Assembly (NCBI RefSeq): GCF_004011825.1
Contig: NZ_RKLO01000003.1
Span: forward strand, 124,001 to 188,000
Direction of reading: 5' to 3'
From: Rhodococcus xishaensis
GTDB taxonomy: Bacteria; Actinomycetota; Actinomycetes; Mycobacteriales; Mycobacteriaceae
Length of the DNA stretch: 64,000 bases
The notes beneath the pieces were generated by a model. It saw nothing but the letters and a program-made list of their open reading frames with translations. It was not told where the DNA came from and did no database searches. Position numbers and translations under genes: made by a program. Below, in pieces: positions 1-8,051 of the stretch. How positions within the stretch are numbered: the first letter of the stretch is position 1; every line of letters starts with the position of its first letter.

Positions 1-231
1 TATGTCGACGGCGCGCTCGCCGGCTACGCCGAGTACATCGAGTCGAACGGCGTACGGGACTTCGGGCACACCGTGACCGACCCGGACTTCCGAGGCCGGG
101 GACTTGCCGGCCAGGTGGTCAAGGCTGCCCTCGACACATCCCGCGAACAGGGCTTCAAGATCGTGCCGTCGTGCTCCTACGTCGCGAAGTACGTCGAGTC
201 CCACCCCGACTACGCCGATCTGGTTGCCTGA
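1..231 (+). CDS. GNAT-like N-acetyltransferase, C-terminal part (5' end outside window)
   Basis: The reading frame is open from the first base and ends with TGA at 229-231, so only the last 76 residues are present. The segment has a strand reading GHTVTDPDFRGRGLAGQVV, the acetyl-CoA pyrophosphate-binding loop (R/Q-x-x-G-x-G/A) of GCN5-related acetyltransferases, followed by a helix and the ending SCSYVAKYVESHPDYADL. That ending is typical of the short YjdJ-type group, which is about 90-110 residues long. Substrates of this group are mostly unknown. The start codon and N-terminal strands lie left of the window. No partner gene can be inferred from this side. Confidence 0.8.
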   Translation, partial: YVDGALAGYAEYIESNGVRDFGHTVTDPDFRGRGLAGQVVKAALDTSREQGFKIVPSCSYVAKYVESHPDYADLVA

Positions 232-682
232 CTCGCAGCGCCACCTATCCAGGCCTCACGGCGTCGCTAGCTCGGGTCGCGGCGGGACAATCGCTGCTCG
301 GCGGCGCCTGATAGTCGCATGAATCCGACGAAGCCAGGCCTCCCCTACGGCGAATCCCATTGGGCACAAACATGTTCCAGTGTGCGCGCTCGTCCACCGA
401 GCTGGATCGAATGTAAATGCCAGCGGATCCGTCCCAAGGACGCGAACCCGACTGGCCGTTGATCCATAGGACCCAACCCACGCGCTCGAACCGTTATTCC
501 TCGAACCCGCGGTAGACACAACGCTTGACACACAGGACATCTCATGTGATTCCAGCGCAAGAAGGTTCACATCACAAGCGGTCGGGTTTAGACTCGCTGG
601 TGAGCGGTCAGAACCATGAGTGGTCACCCGATCCCGCGCAAACACGCGAGACCCAACCGCGGACCGGACGGATAGGCGTTCG
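232..682. other. Intergenic stretch without a recognisable gene
   Basis: These 451 bases between the GNAT stop and the small membrane-protein start contain only short overlapping open frames with no recognisable family and no good ribosome-binding site. A TTGACA hexamer lies at 525-530, about 150 bases before the start at 683. It could be a -35 element, but no convincing -10 follows. I see no tRNA or strong hairpin. Confidence 0.4.
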
Positions 683-1174
683 ATGGAACAAACAGGGAAA
701 ACCTCGCACAACGGTCATAGATCCGGCAACGGCCGAGTATCGATCACTGACGGCGCGGTGCGGACCGTATCGGGGATTGCAGACGTAACCACGTCATCTA
801 TCGGAGCCCTCGGCGGCGCGGCCGTTGGAAGCGTCGTCGGCGGGGTCCGGGGAGCGGTGGGCGGAGTCGCCGACGGCACCCGACGGGGTCTCGAGGTGGG
901 TAGCCGCTCCACTCCGGCCGCAATCCTCACGATGGCTGCTGCGGGGGCTGCCGGCATTGTCGAATGGCCCGTGGTCCTCACCGTCGGGGGCGCCGCGCTC
1001 GTACTGAGGCAACTCCACGATCGCGGCGCAACCCCCGAAGCAGACGCAAAGCCGGCGAAGGAGGAGCCCACTCCGAGGGCACGCCGCAGCGGATCGTCCA
1101 CGGCGGCGAAGACGAAGAGGAAGGCCTCCGCCAAGAGCGCAGTGTCACGCCCACGGGGGCGTACCGCTAAGTGA
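683..1174 (+). CDS. Small glycine-zipper membrane protein upstream of a P-type ATPase
   Basis: This 163-residue protein has a polar N-terminus, then a glycine-zipper-like stretch (SIGALGGAAVGSVVGG and GVRGAVGGVADG), then a hydrophobic segment that contains GIVEWPVVLTVGG, and finally a Lys/Arg/Ala/Ser-rich basic tail. I chose ATG 683; a GTG at 620 in the same frame is possible but would add an unstructured Arg-rich leader. The stop overlaps the ATPase start by 4 bases (GTGA), so the two are probably translationally coupled. Mycobacterial ctpH also has a small membrane-protein gene beside it (Rv0426c), recalled rather than compared. A membrane partner of the pump is an inference. The EWPV motif recurs as DWPV in the small protein encoded after the ATPase. 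Confidence 0.7.
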   Translation: MEQTGKTSHNGHRSGNGRVSITDGAVRTVSGIADVTTSSIGALGGAAVGSVVGGVRGAVGGVADGTRRGLEVGSRSTPAAILTMAAAGAAGIVEWPVVLTVGGAALVLRQLHDRGATPEADAKPAKEEPTPRARRSGSSTAAKTKRKASAKSAVSRPRGRTAK

Positions 1175-4100
1175 GGATCGCGGTTGTCGGGGCATTGTTC
1201 GGGCAGGCACGCACCCTGTCCGGGCGAGGCGTGACCGCTGCCGTGACGACGGTGACCGTGAGTACGGCGACAACTGCCGGCGTGCTCACCGCGCTCCTCA
1301 CGTCCGGGCGCCCGACACACGCCGACGCGGCACACGCCGAGCGAGCGCACCTCGAGTCGACGCACCTCGAGGCGACGCGCCGCGAGTCGACGACCCTCCC
1401 CCAACCTCCCGCATGGTCGGACGCGGTCCTGGCGGCACGGGCGGCGGCTCTTGCCGCGCAGTCCGCCGGATTCGGGCTCGCGCTCGCCGGTCGAGTCCTC
1501 AGACTTCCCAGGCTTCCGCTCGCGGCGGCAGCCCCGGCCACGATCATCGACTATCAGCCGCGGCTACGGGGCCTCCTCGAATCGGCAATCGGACCTCAAC
1601 GTACCGACGCTATGCTCTCGCTGGCCAACGCCGCGACGTACGCGGCGGCGCAGGCCCCGACTCCGCTCGCGGTGGAGGCCCTGCTGCGCGCGTCCACCGT
1701 CGGTGAGGTGATCGCCAACCGGGCCGCGTGGCACCGCAGTGCCCTTCCGCCCTTTGCCGGAGACGACCCCCGGCCCAACCACGGTCCGGTCGAGCGTCAT
1801 CTCGAGCGTGCCGCATGGGCACAACTAGGAGCTGCCGCCGCCGTCGGGGTGGCCACCGGCAGCGTCCGCACCGCGGGAACTGCGGCGCTGGTCGCCGCCC
1901 CCAAGGCGGCCCGCACGGCCCGCGAGTCGTTCGCCGCCACGCTCGGGCGTGGCCTCGCCGCGAACGACATTCTCATTCGCGGACCGCACACCCTCCGCCG
2001 GCTCGACTCCATCACCGCGCTCGTCGTCGAGCCACGAGCACTCCTGACGGCTGAACTGCGGGTGAGCCGGATCCGCGGCGTCTCCGACGCGCGCCGGGCC
2101 GAGGTGTGGGAGTCGGCGCGCAGCGCTGTCGAAGCCGGCGAGCTCACCGAAGGCTGGCACGCCCTCGCCGAGCTACCCGACCCCGACGCGTCGGACGCTG
2201 CGGAGCCCGCCGTGTTGGTTTCCCGCGTTCACGACCCGCTCGCCACCGCCGTCCTCGAGCAGACCCGCCATGCCGAGGTGACGGTGCATTCGCTCGACGA
2301 CGAAGCCCTCGGGTCGCTGCGGTCGGCATTCGATGTTCTTCGAACGCCTTCGACCACCACCGATTCCGACCTGGCCGCCATCGTGCGAGAGCTGCGCGAC
2401 GGCGGGGCCACCGTCGCCGTTCTGGCCACACACTGCCCGGACGCCCTCACCGAGGCCGACCTCGGCATCGGAATCTCGGATGAGGCTCCGGTCGAGTGCG
2501 ACCTCCTGGTACCGGACCTCGAGGCTGCCTGGCGTGTCCTTCGCGCGCTACCCGCGGCCCGGACCGCGAGCAGACGAGGGATCGAGATCGCGACTGGTGC
2601 TTCACTCCTCGGCTCGCTGCTGATGCTTCCAGGCACTCACGGACGCGGCCCCGGTCCGATCAGCGCGGGGTCCGGTGCCGCGCTGTGGACCGGGCACAGC
2701 CTCGCCCACGGAGTGCTGCGCGCCGATGCCCCGACTCCGCTCCCCCAGCACGACTGGCACGCGATGCCGGCGGATCAGGTCCGGCGCATGCTGGCTACGC
2801 CCGCCCCACAGGGGCCGCCGTCAGGACCGGGACGGCTCGAGTCGCTGAAGTCGTGGGTGCAGCGTCCTGCCGGGTTCCTGTGGGATTTCGGCCAGTCGTT
2901 GCGCACCGAATTGTCGGACCCGCTGACCCCCATTCTCGCAACCGGCTCGGCGGCGAGCGCAGTCCTCGGCTCGCCGGTCGACGCGGTGTTGGTCGGGTCG
3001 GTACTGGTGGGAAATGCCGCGTTGTCGGCGGCACAGCGCCTGCACGCCGAGCGTCTACTGCGGCGGCTCCTCGCGGTCCAGGATCCGCCGGCACGGATCC
3101 TGAGTGCCGACGGCGGGTACCGGTCCATCCCGTCGGCACTGCTCCACCCCGGCGAGGTGATCGAGGTGCGCCCCGGCGAAGTGGTGCCCGCCGACGGCCG
3201 TCTACTCACCGCCGACGCCGTCGAGGTCGACGAGTCATCGCTCACGGGCGAGTCACTGCCGGTCGACAAGCAGATCGCGGCGACGCCGGGCGTCCCCCTC
3301 GCCGACCGCACCTGCATGCTCTACGCCGGAACCACCGTTCTGACCGGTACCGCGACCGCGGTGGTGACGACGGTCGGCGCGGCCACCGAGACCGGACGCG
3401 CGGCGGCGCTCTCACCGAGACGGGTAGGCCGGGTCGGCCTGCAGGCTCAACTACGCGAACTGACCGGCCAGGTCCTGCCGGTCAGCGTCGCCAGCGGGGC
3501 GCTGGTCACCCTCACCTCGATGCTTCGCGGCGGAGGCCTGCAGTCGGCGATCACCAGCGGTGTCGCGGTCGCCGTCGCGGCGGTGCCCGAGGGGCTTCCC
3601 CTCGTCGCCACGCTCGCCCAGCAGGCGGCCGCGCAACGGCTGACCAGGGCGTCCGCGCTGGTCCGTTCGCCCCGCTCGGTGGAGGCACTCGGCCGTGTCG
3701 ACGTGGCGTGCTTCGACAAGACCGGCACGCTGAGCGAGGACCGGCTGCGGGTGAGGGCCGTCCGCGCGGCTGCTTCCCACCATCCCGACACGGTCCTGCG
3801 CGCCGCCGCCCGCACGTCCGTCACCGTCGACGGCGTCGCGGCCCCACACGCGACCGATCGCGCCGTCGTCGAGGCCGCGGAGGCTGCGACACTCGGCGAC
3901 CGTCCACTCGAGCCCGACGACGTGGTCCTCCCGTTCCGCTCGGGACGCCCCTATGCTGCGGCGCTGAAAGGGACTGAACTCGTGGTCAAGGGCGCCCCCG
4001 AGGTTGTGCTCGCGGCCTGCACCGGCGCTGCGCCGTCCAAGCTCGAGGGGGTCGTTTCGGAAGTCCCGTCGATGGCGGAGCATGGGATGCGCGTGATCGC

Positions 4101-5487
4101 GGTGGCGCGCCGGGTGGTCACTCCCGCACAGGCCGCCCGCGCCGTCGCCGATCCCGACGAGGTCGAGGTGCTGTGCGGACACGGCCTCGAACCGTTGGGG
4201 CTGCTGGGACTTTCCGACACGATCCGCCCGGAAGCCGCTGACCTGCTTCCGTCACTCGAGGAGCGTGGCGTCTCGGTCCGGCTGATCACCGGCGACCATC
4301 CTGTGACCGCCGCAGCGATCGCGCGCAACCTCGGACTCGAACTCGAGGCCGACGACGTGGTGAGCGGCTCGGAGTGGGAGGCACTCTCGCACCGCGGGCA
4401 GGAGATCGCAGTGCGAGAAAGCTCCGTGTTCGCCAGGATGACGCCCGAGCAGAAGGTGCAGATAGTTCAGACACTCGAACGCACCGGGCACGTGTGCGCG
4501 ATGGTCGGGGACGGCGCAAACGATGCCGCAGCGATCCGGGCCGCAAGCATCGGAATCGGCGTCGCGTCCCGCGGCAGCCACCCGGCCCGCAGCGCTGCCG
4601 ACCTTCTGCTCCTCGACGGGCACGTGGACGCGATTCTCGATGCAATCGACGAGGGACGACAGCTGTGGCAGCGAGTGCAGGCGGCAGTATCGGTGCTGCT
4701 CGGCGGCAACGCCGGCGAAGTGGCATTCGCGCTGATCGGGAGCGCGATCAGCGGGCGAGCCCCGCTGGGCGCACGCCAGTTGCTACTCGTGAACCTGCTG
4801 ACCGACGCCCTACCCGCCGCCGCACTCGCCGTCAGCCCACTTCACCAGGACCGCGCTCACCACGGACGCGGTCCCGACAAGGCGGCGCTGTGGCGGACCG
4901 TCGCGATCCGTGGAGCCACCACCGCGGCCGGCGCCAGCGTGGCCTGGGGACTGGCGAGCGTCACAGGACGCCCGCGTCGCGCCTCGACTGTCGGCCTGGT
5001 CGCTCTGGTCGGAACGCAGTTAGGACAGACGTTGATCGATTCGCACAGCCCACTGGTCGTGGCCACCGCCCTTGGGTCCCTCGGCGTGCTCGGAGCCGTC
5101 GTCACCACCCCCGGGGTCAGCCAGTTCCTGGGTTGCACACCGCTGGGACCACTGGCTTGGGCACAGGCCCTCGGATCCGCGACGGGCGCGACGGCGGTGG
5201 CGGCGGTGGCCCCTCGAGCGCTCGCGTGGTGGGGCGACCGCCGGGCGCAGTCCGATCAGTCGACTACCAGCACCCCGGCCCTCAGCAGCAAGGCGTACGC
5301 GTGGCGCAACGGCGGGGCGAGCACCGACGTCACGACACCGGTCAACGGGTCCGGTCCAGGCGAGCGGACGGACGACGTGAACGCGGAGAGCGCTGGGAGC
5401 GCCGATAACGAGACGGTCACAGGTCACAGGATGGCCACCTTAGGTGTACACCGGGTGAACAACTGGGATGGGCAAGGCGAACGATGA
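1171..5487 (+). CDS. Very large P-type cation-transporting ATPase (CtpH/CtpI type)
   Basis: At 1438 residues this is about twice the usual P-type ATPase length, as in the mycobacterial CtpH and CtpI group. The C-terminal half holds the core: TGES in the actuator domain (about 692-695), the membrane motif PEGLP (806-810) typical of P2-type (Ca2+-ATPase-like) pumps, the phosphorylation site DKTGT with Asp849, and the hinge GDGANDAAAI (about 1113). The first 500 or so residues are alanine-rich with scattered hydrophobic segments and no heavy-metal CxxC motif. The ion carried is not established for this group; PEGLP rather than CPx argues against soft-metal transport. The GTG start overlaps the upstream stop and the stop overlaps the next start (ATGA), so three genes form one coupled unit. 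Confidence 0.9.
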   Translation: MRIAVVGALFGQARTLSGRGVTAAVTTVTVSTATTAGVLTALLTSGRPTHADAAHAERAHLESTHLEATRRESTTLPQPPAWSDAVLAARAAALAAQSAGFGLALAGRVLRLPRLPLAAAAPATIIDYQPRLRGLLESAIGPQRTDAMLSLANAATYAAAQAPTPLAVEALLRASTVGEVIANRAAWHRSALPPFAGDDPRPNHGPVERHLERAAWAQLGAAAAVGVATGSVRTAGTAALVAAPKAARTARESFAATLGRGLAANDILIRGPHTLRRLDSITALVVEPRALLTAELRVSRIRGVSDARRAEVWESARSAVEAGELTEGWHALAELPDPDASDAAEPAVLVSRVHDPLATAVLEQTRHAEVTVHSLDDEALGSLRSAFDVLRTPSTTTDSDLAAIVRELRDGGATVAVLATHCPDALTEADLGIGISDEAPVECDLLVPDLEAAWRVLRALPAARTASRRGIEIATGASLLGSLLMLPGTHGRGPGPISAGSGAALWTGHSLAHGVLRADAPTPLPQHDWHAMPADQVRRMLATPAPQGPPSGPGRLESLKSWVQRPAGFLWDFGQSLRTELSDPLTPILATGSAASAVLGSPVDAVLVGSVLVGNAALSAAQRLHAERLLRRLLAVQDPPARILSADGGYRSIPSALLHPGEVIEVRPGEVVPADGRLLTADAVEVDESSLTGESLPVDKQIAATPGVPLADRTCMLYAGTTVLTGTATAVVTTVGAATETGRAAALSPRRVGRVGLQAQLRELTGQVLPVSVASGALVTLTSMLRGGGLQSAITSGVAVAVAAVPEGLPLVATLAQQAAAQRLTRASALVRSPRSVEALGRVDVACFDKTGTLSEDRLRVRAVRAAASHHPDTVLRAAARTSVTVDGVAAPHATDRAVVEAAEAATLGDRPLEPDDVVLPFRSGRPYAAALKGTELVVKGAPEVVLAACTGAAPSKLEGVVSEVPSMAEHGMRVIAVARRVVTPAQAARAVADPDEVEVLCGHGLEPLGLLGLSDTIRPEAADLLPSLEERGVSVRLITGDHPVTAAAIARNLGLELEADDVVSGSEWEALSHRGQEIAVRESSVFARMTPEQKVQIVQTLERTGHVCAMVGDGANDAAAIRAASIGIGVASRGSHPARSAADLLLLDGHVDAILDAIDEGRQLWQRVQAAVSVLLGGNAGEVAFALIGSAISGRAPLGARQLLLVNLLTDALPAAALAVSPLHQDRAHHGRGPDKAALWRTVAIRGATTAAGASVAWGLASVTGRPRRASTVGLVALVGTQLGQTLIDSHSPLVVATALGSLGVLGAVVTTPGVSQFLGCTPLGPLAWAQALGSATGATAVAAVAPRALAWWGDRRAQSDQSTTSTPALSSKAYAWRNGGASTDVTTPVNGSGPGERTDDVNAESAGSADNETVTGHRMATLGVHRVNNWDGQGER

Positions 5488-5768
5488 CCGAAGCAACGCT
5501 CGACCGACAGGTTCCCCTGGACTCGCACGACGCCGCACTCGCACGAATCGCGGAGGGCTCGAGGTTCGCGATACGACTCCCGATCGTCGGTGACGTCGGT
5601 GTTCCGCACCCCGACCAGTTGGCCTACTTCGCGGCGCTGGGGCTGCTCGCGGCATTCGAGGTGATCGACTGGCCCGTCGCGGTCGCGATCGCTGCCGGGC
5701 ACGTCCTCGCCGAGGACCACCGCCACCGCACCCTGCGGGAGGTCGGTGAGGCGCTCGAGAGCATCTGA
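5484..5768 (+). CDS. Small membrane protein downstream of the P-type ATPase
   Basis: This 94-residue protein starts on an ATG that overlaps the ATPase stop (ATGA), so it is probably translationally coupled. The first 45 residues are polar; residues about 50-75 form a hydrophobic segment containing FEVIDWPVAVAIAAGHVLAE, followed by a short charged tail with the sequence HRHRTLREVGEALES. The IDWPV segment closely resembles IVEWPV of the protein encoded before the ATPase, which suggests two related membrane partners flanking the pump. I do not recognise a characterised family. Part of this gene is duplicated downstream at 6457-6500. Confidence 0.7.
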   Translation: MTEATLDRQVPLDSHDAALARIAEGSRFAIRLPIVGDVGVPHPDQLAYFAALGLLAAFEVIDWPVAVAIAAGHVLAEDHRHRTLREVGEALESI

Positions 5769-5890
5769 CCTCGGTCAAGATCGTGATGCATGACAACCGC
5801 CTGGAGATGTTGAAATCCAGGTGACACCATTCCATCCCAACGCTAGGTTTCAGGCCACTTCATCCAAAGTCCGACAAACGGAGTGGCCAT

Positions 5891-6466
5891 ATGCGAAAGC
5901 TCGTGTACTACGTCGGTGTCACCTTGGACGGCTGCATCGCCGGGCCCGACGACGAGATCGACTTCTTCCCATTCACCGACACGCTCGCGGCCTGGATCAC
6001 CGATCGCTACCCCGAGACCATCCCGACGCACATGCGACCGTCACTGGGACTGGGCGATACCCCCAACCGATCGTTCGACACGGTCGTGATGGGCCGCGGG
6101 ACGTACGAACCCGCCCTCGCGGCTGGTATCACGAGCCCGTATGCCCACCTTCGGCAACTCGTGGTGTCCACGACGCTGGGACCCAGCTCAGACCCGGCAA
6201 TCGAATCGATCGCGGACGATCCCCTGACCGCAGTGCGCAAGCTCAAGTCCGTGGACGGCCTCGACATCTGGCTGGCCGGCGGTGGAAAGCTGGCGGCCTC
6301 GCTCCTCCCGGAGATCGATGAGTTGATCATCAAGAGCTATCCGGTGGTCGCCGGTTCCGGACGACCGGTGTTCGATGGTGCCTTCCAGCCGACCGCCTTC
6401 ACCCGAACCGAATACACCTCACTCGACGACGGCGCATCCATCACGAGCTTCAGACGTTCGAGGTGA
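5891..6466 (+). CDS. RibD C-terminal/DHFR-like reductase family protein
   Basis: The 191-residue protein begins MRKLVYYVGVTLDGCIAGPD, the usual opening strand of the RibD_C/dihydrofolate-reductase-like fold. It continues with VMGRGTYE, the NADPH-site segment, and DIWLAGGGKLAASLL, the conserved late glycine motif. Members bind NADPH and reduce pterin- or flavin-precursor-like substrates, but many stand-alone actinobacterial copies have no assigned substrate. Length fits the family. A possible Shine-Dalgarno ACGGAG precedes the ATG. The stop codon lies inside a sequence duplicated from the small membrane-protein gene at 5655-5700, so the last two or three residues come from a recombination junction. 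Confidence 0.88.
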   Translation: MRKLVYYVGVTLDGCIAGPDDEIDFFPFTDTLAAWITDRYPETIPTHMRPSLGLGDTPNRSFDTVVMGRGTYEPALAAGITSPYAHLRQLVVSTTLGPSSDPAIESIADDPLTAVRKLKSVDGLDIWLAGGGKLAASLLPEIDELIIKSYPVVAGSGRPVFDGAFQPTAFTRTEYTSLDDGASITSFRRSR

Positions 6467-6500
6467 TCGACTGGCCCGTCGGTCGCCATCACTGCCGGGC
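6457..6500. repeat. Partial duplicate of the 5484-5768 gene
   Basis: Bases 6457-6480 are identical to 5655-5678 (24 of 24). The match continues to 6500 against 5700 with a 2-base deletion and two substitutions. It covers the part of the upstream gene coding FEVIDWPV and following residues. It supplies the stop codon of the RibD-like gene and is out of frame as a protein. It looks like the scar of a lost second copy or of a recombination event. Confidence 0.75.
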
Positions 6501-6549
6501 GGGCTTGCTGCTTTCGACCAGCGTCATCAAACTTGGCTACCATTTTTTC

Positions 6550-7377
6550 ATGGCCGGCAACGCGAGGAAGCAGGTTGATGGCACCGCCATCGGCGGCGTG
6601 TCCGCAACGATGATGTGGACGCTGCGTAACCGTGCCATCGAGGCGTCCCGTCCGGACGGGACGTTTGACGATCCGCTGAGCGTGCAGCTCTACGAGACGA
6701 TCGACTATCCCTACGAGAACTTCGGGAGACCGGATCAGTCGCACGCGCTGAGGGCCCGTGCCTTCGACGACGAAGTCCGCTCCTTCCTCGCAGAGCACCC
6801 CGGCGGGACCGTCGTCGCCCTCGGTGAAGGACTTCAGACCAGTTTCTGGCGCATCGGTGACCCTGACGTGCGGTGGCTGTCGGTCGATCTTCCCGACGTC
6901 GCCGCGCTGCGCAAGCGGCTGCTGCCAGCCGAGCCGAACGTCACGACGTTGGCCATGTCTGCGCTCGATCGGGCGTGGATGGACCACGTGGACCCGAGCC
7001 GCGGAGTGATGGTCACTGCGGAGGGTCTGCTGATGTACCTGCCGGCGGGGGAATCGCTGAAGCTGATCACCGACTGTGTGCGACGGTTCCCGGGCGGACG
7101 GCTCATTTTCGACTCGATCCCCAAGTGGGTGAGTCGGAAAACCATGAAGGGGTTGCGGCTCTCCAAGAACTACACCGTTCCGTCGATGCCCTTCCACCTG
7201 TCGGCCGCCGAGGCGGCGGCGCTGCCCGAGCGGATCCCCGAGATCTCCTCTGCCCGTGAGGTTTCCTTACCCTTCGGGCGCGGTCTGTGGGGGTCGCGAC
7301 TGCTACGGAAGCTGGCTGACGCGCCGCCGCTGCGCAACGTCCGGCCCACGATCACGCTGTGCGGATTCGCGGGCTGA
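6550..7377 (+). CDS. Class I SAM-dependent methyltransferase, leucine-carboxyl methyltransferase type
   Basis: The 275-residue protein has features of the LCM/PPM-like group common in actinobacteria: TAIGGVSATMMWTLRNRA at the N-terminus, the SAM-binding strand TVVALGEGLQTSFWRI (about 78-93), the acidic strand VRWLSVDLPDV, and GVMVTAEGLLMYLPAGE, the conserved loop of this family. Such proteins methylate carboxyl or hydroxyl groups of small molecules, polyketide intermediates or unknown acceptors. I chose ATG 6550 because the open frame before it runs through the duplicated 6457-6500 scar and has no homologous content. The sequence before the ATG is T-rich with no clear Shine-Dalgarno. Confidence 0.87.
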   Translation: MAGNARKQVDGTAIGGVSATMMWTLRNRAIEASRPDGTFDDPLSVQLYETIDYPYENFGRPDQSHALRARAFDDEVRSFLAEHPGGTVVALGEGLQTSFWRIGDPDVRWLSVDLPDVAALRKRLLPAEPNVTTLAMSALDRAWMDHVDPSRGVMVTAEGLLMYLPAGESLKLITDCVRRFPGGRLIFDSIPKWVSRKTMKGLRLSKNYTVPSMPFHLSAAEAAALPERIPEISSAREVSLPFGRGLWGSRLLRKLADAPPLRNVRPTITLCGFAG

Positions 7378-7406
7378 AGTCTCCGGCAGCGGGCGCCTGA
7401 GCTGGG

Positions 7407-8051
7407 TCAGGATCGCAGGTGCGCGAGAACCGCAAGCACTCGCCGGTGCCCGCTGTCCGACGCCGACAGTCCCAGCTTCGCGAAGATGTTGCCGATGTGT
7501 TTGCTGACCGCGGTGTCGCTGACCACCAGTCTGCGGGCGATGTCACCGTTGCCGAGGCCCTCGGCCATCAGCCCTAGCACCTCGGATTCTCGCGGGGTGA
7601 GCGTGCGGACCGGATCGTCGGCGCGGCGCCGACTCATCAGCTGTGAGATCACCTCGGGGTCCATCACGGTTCCGCCCTCGACCACTCTGCGCAGCGCGTC
7701 GACGAACTCCTCGACCTTGCCGACCCGCTCCTTGAGGAGGTAGCCCACACCGCCCGCGCCGCCGGACAACAGTTCACTCGCATACCGGTCCTCGACGTAT
7801 GCGGACAACACGAGCACTGGGAAGCCGGGGCGCCGACGACGGGCCTCGATCGCCGCCTTCAATCCCTCGTTCGTGAACGTCGGCGGCATCCGGACGTCCA
7901 GGACGGCGCCGTCGGGCGGATCCAGCGCGAACGATTCCAGGAACTTCTCGGCGTCGTCGACGGCGGCTGTCACCTCGATCCCGACGCTGCGGAGCAAGAG
8001 CGCGAGCCCCTCCCGCAGCAGCGCATCGTCCTCCGCGATCAGAATCCGCAC
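7407..8051 (-). CDS. NarL/LuxR-type response regulator
   Basis: The 214-residue protein has a receiver domain beginning MRILIAEDDALLREGL, with acidic pocket residues Glu7/Asp8/Asp9 and phosphoacceptor Asp52 (GAVLDVRMPP). Residues about 150-197 form a LuxR-type helix-turn-helix (LTPRESEVLGLMAEG, SDTAVSKHIGNIFAKL). The GTG start at 8051 overlaps the end of the kinase gene by 13 bases, so the pair is co-translated. It probably controls the divergent ABC/FtsX/MFS genes, as commonly seen for this arrangement; the dyad at 9348-9365 is a candidate target. In the same frame an open reading region continues far upstream but is a shadow of the kinase gene. Confidence 0.93.
   Translation of the reverse strand: MRILIAEDDALLREGLALLLRSVGIEVTAAVDDAEKFLESFALDPPDGAVLDVRMPPTFTNEGLKAAIEARRRRPGFPVLVLSAYVEDRYASELLSGGAGGVGYLLKERVGKVEEFVDALRRVVEGGTVMDPEVISQLMSRRRADDPVRTLTPRESEVLGLMAEGLGNGDIARRLVVSDTAVSKHIGNIFAKLGLSASDSGHRRVLAVLAHLRS

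Noticed and set aside
2496-3977. A 493-residue Arg/Gly-rich plus-strand frame inside the P-type ATPase gene
   Set aside because: Low-complexity composition typical of GC-rich alternative frames and complete overlap with the conserved ATPase core.
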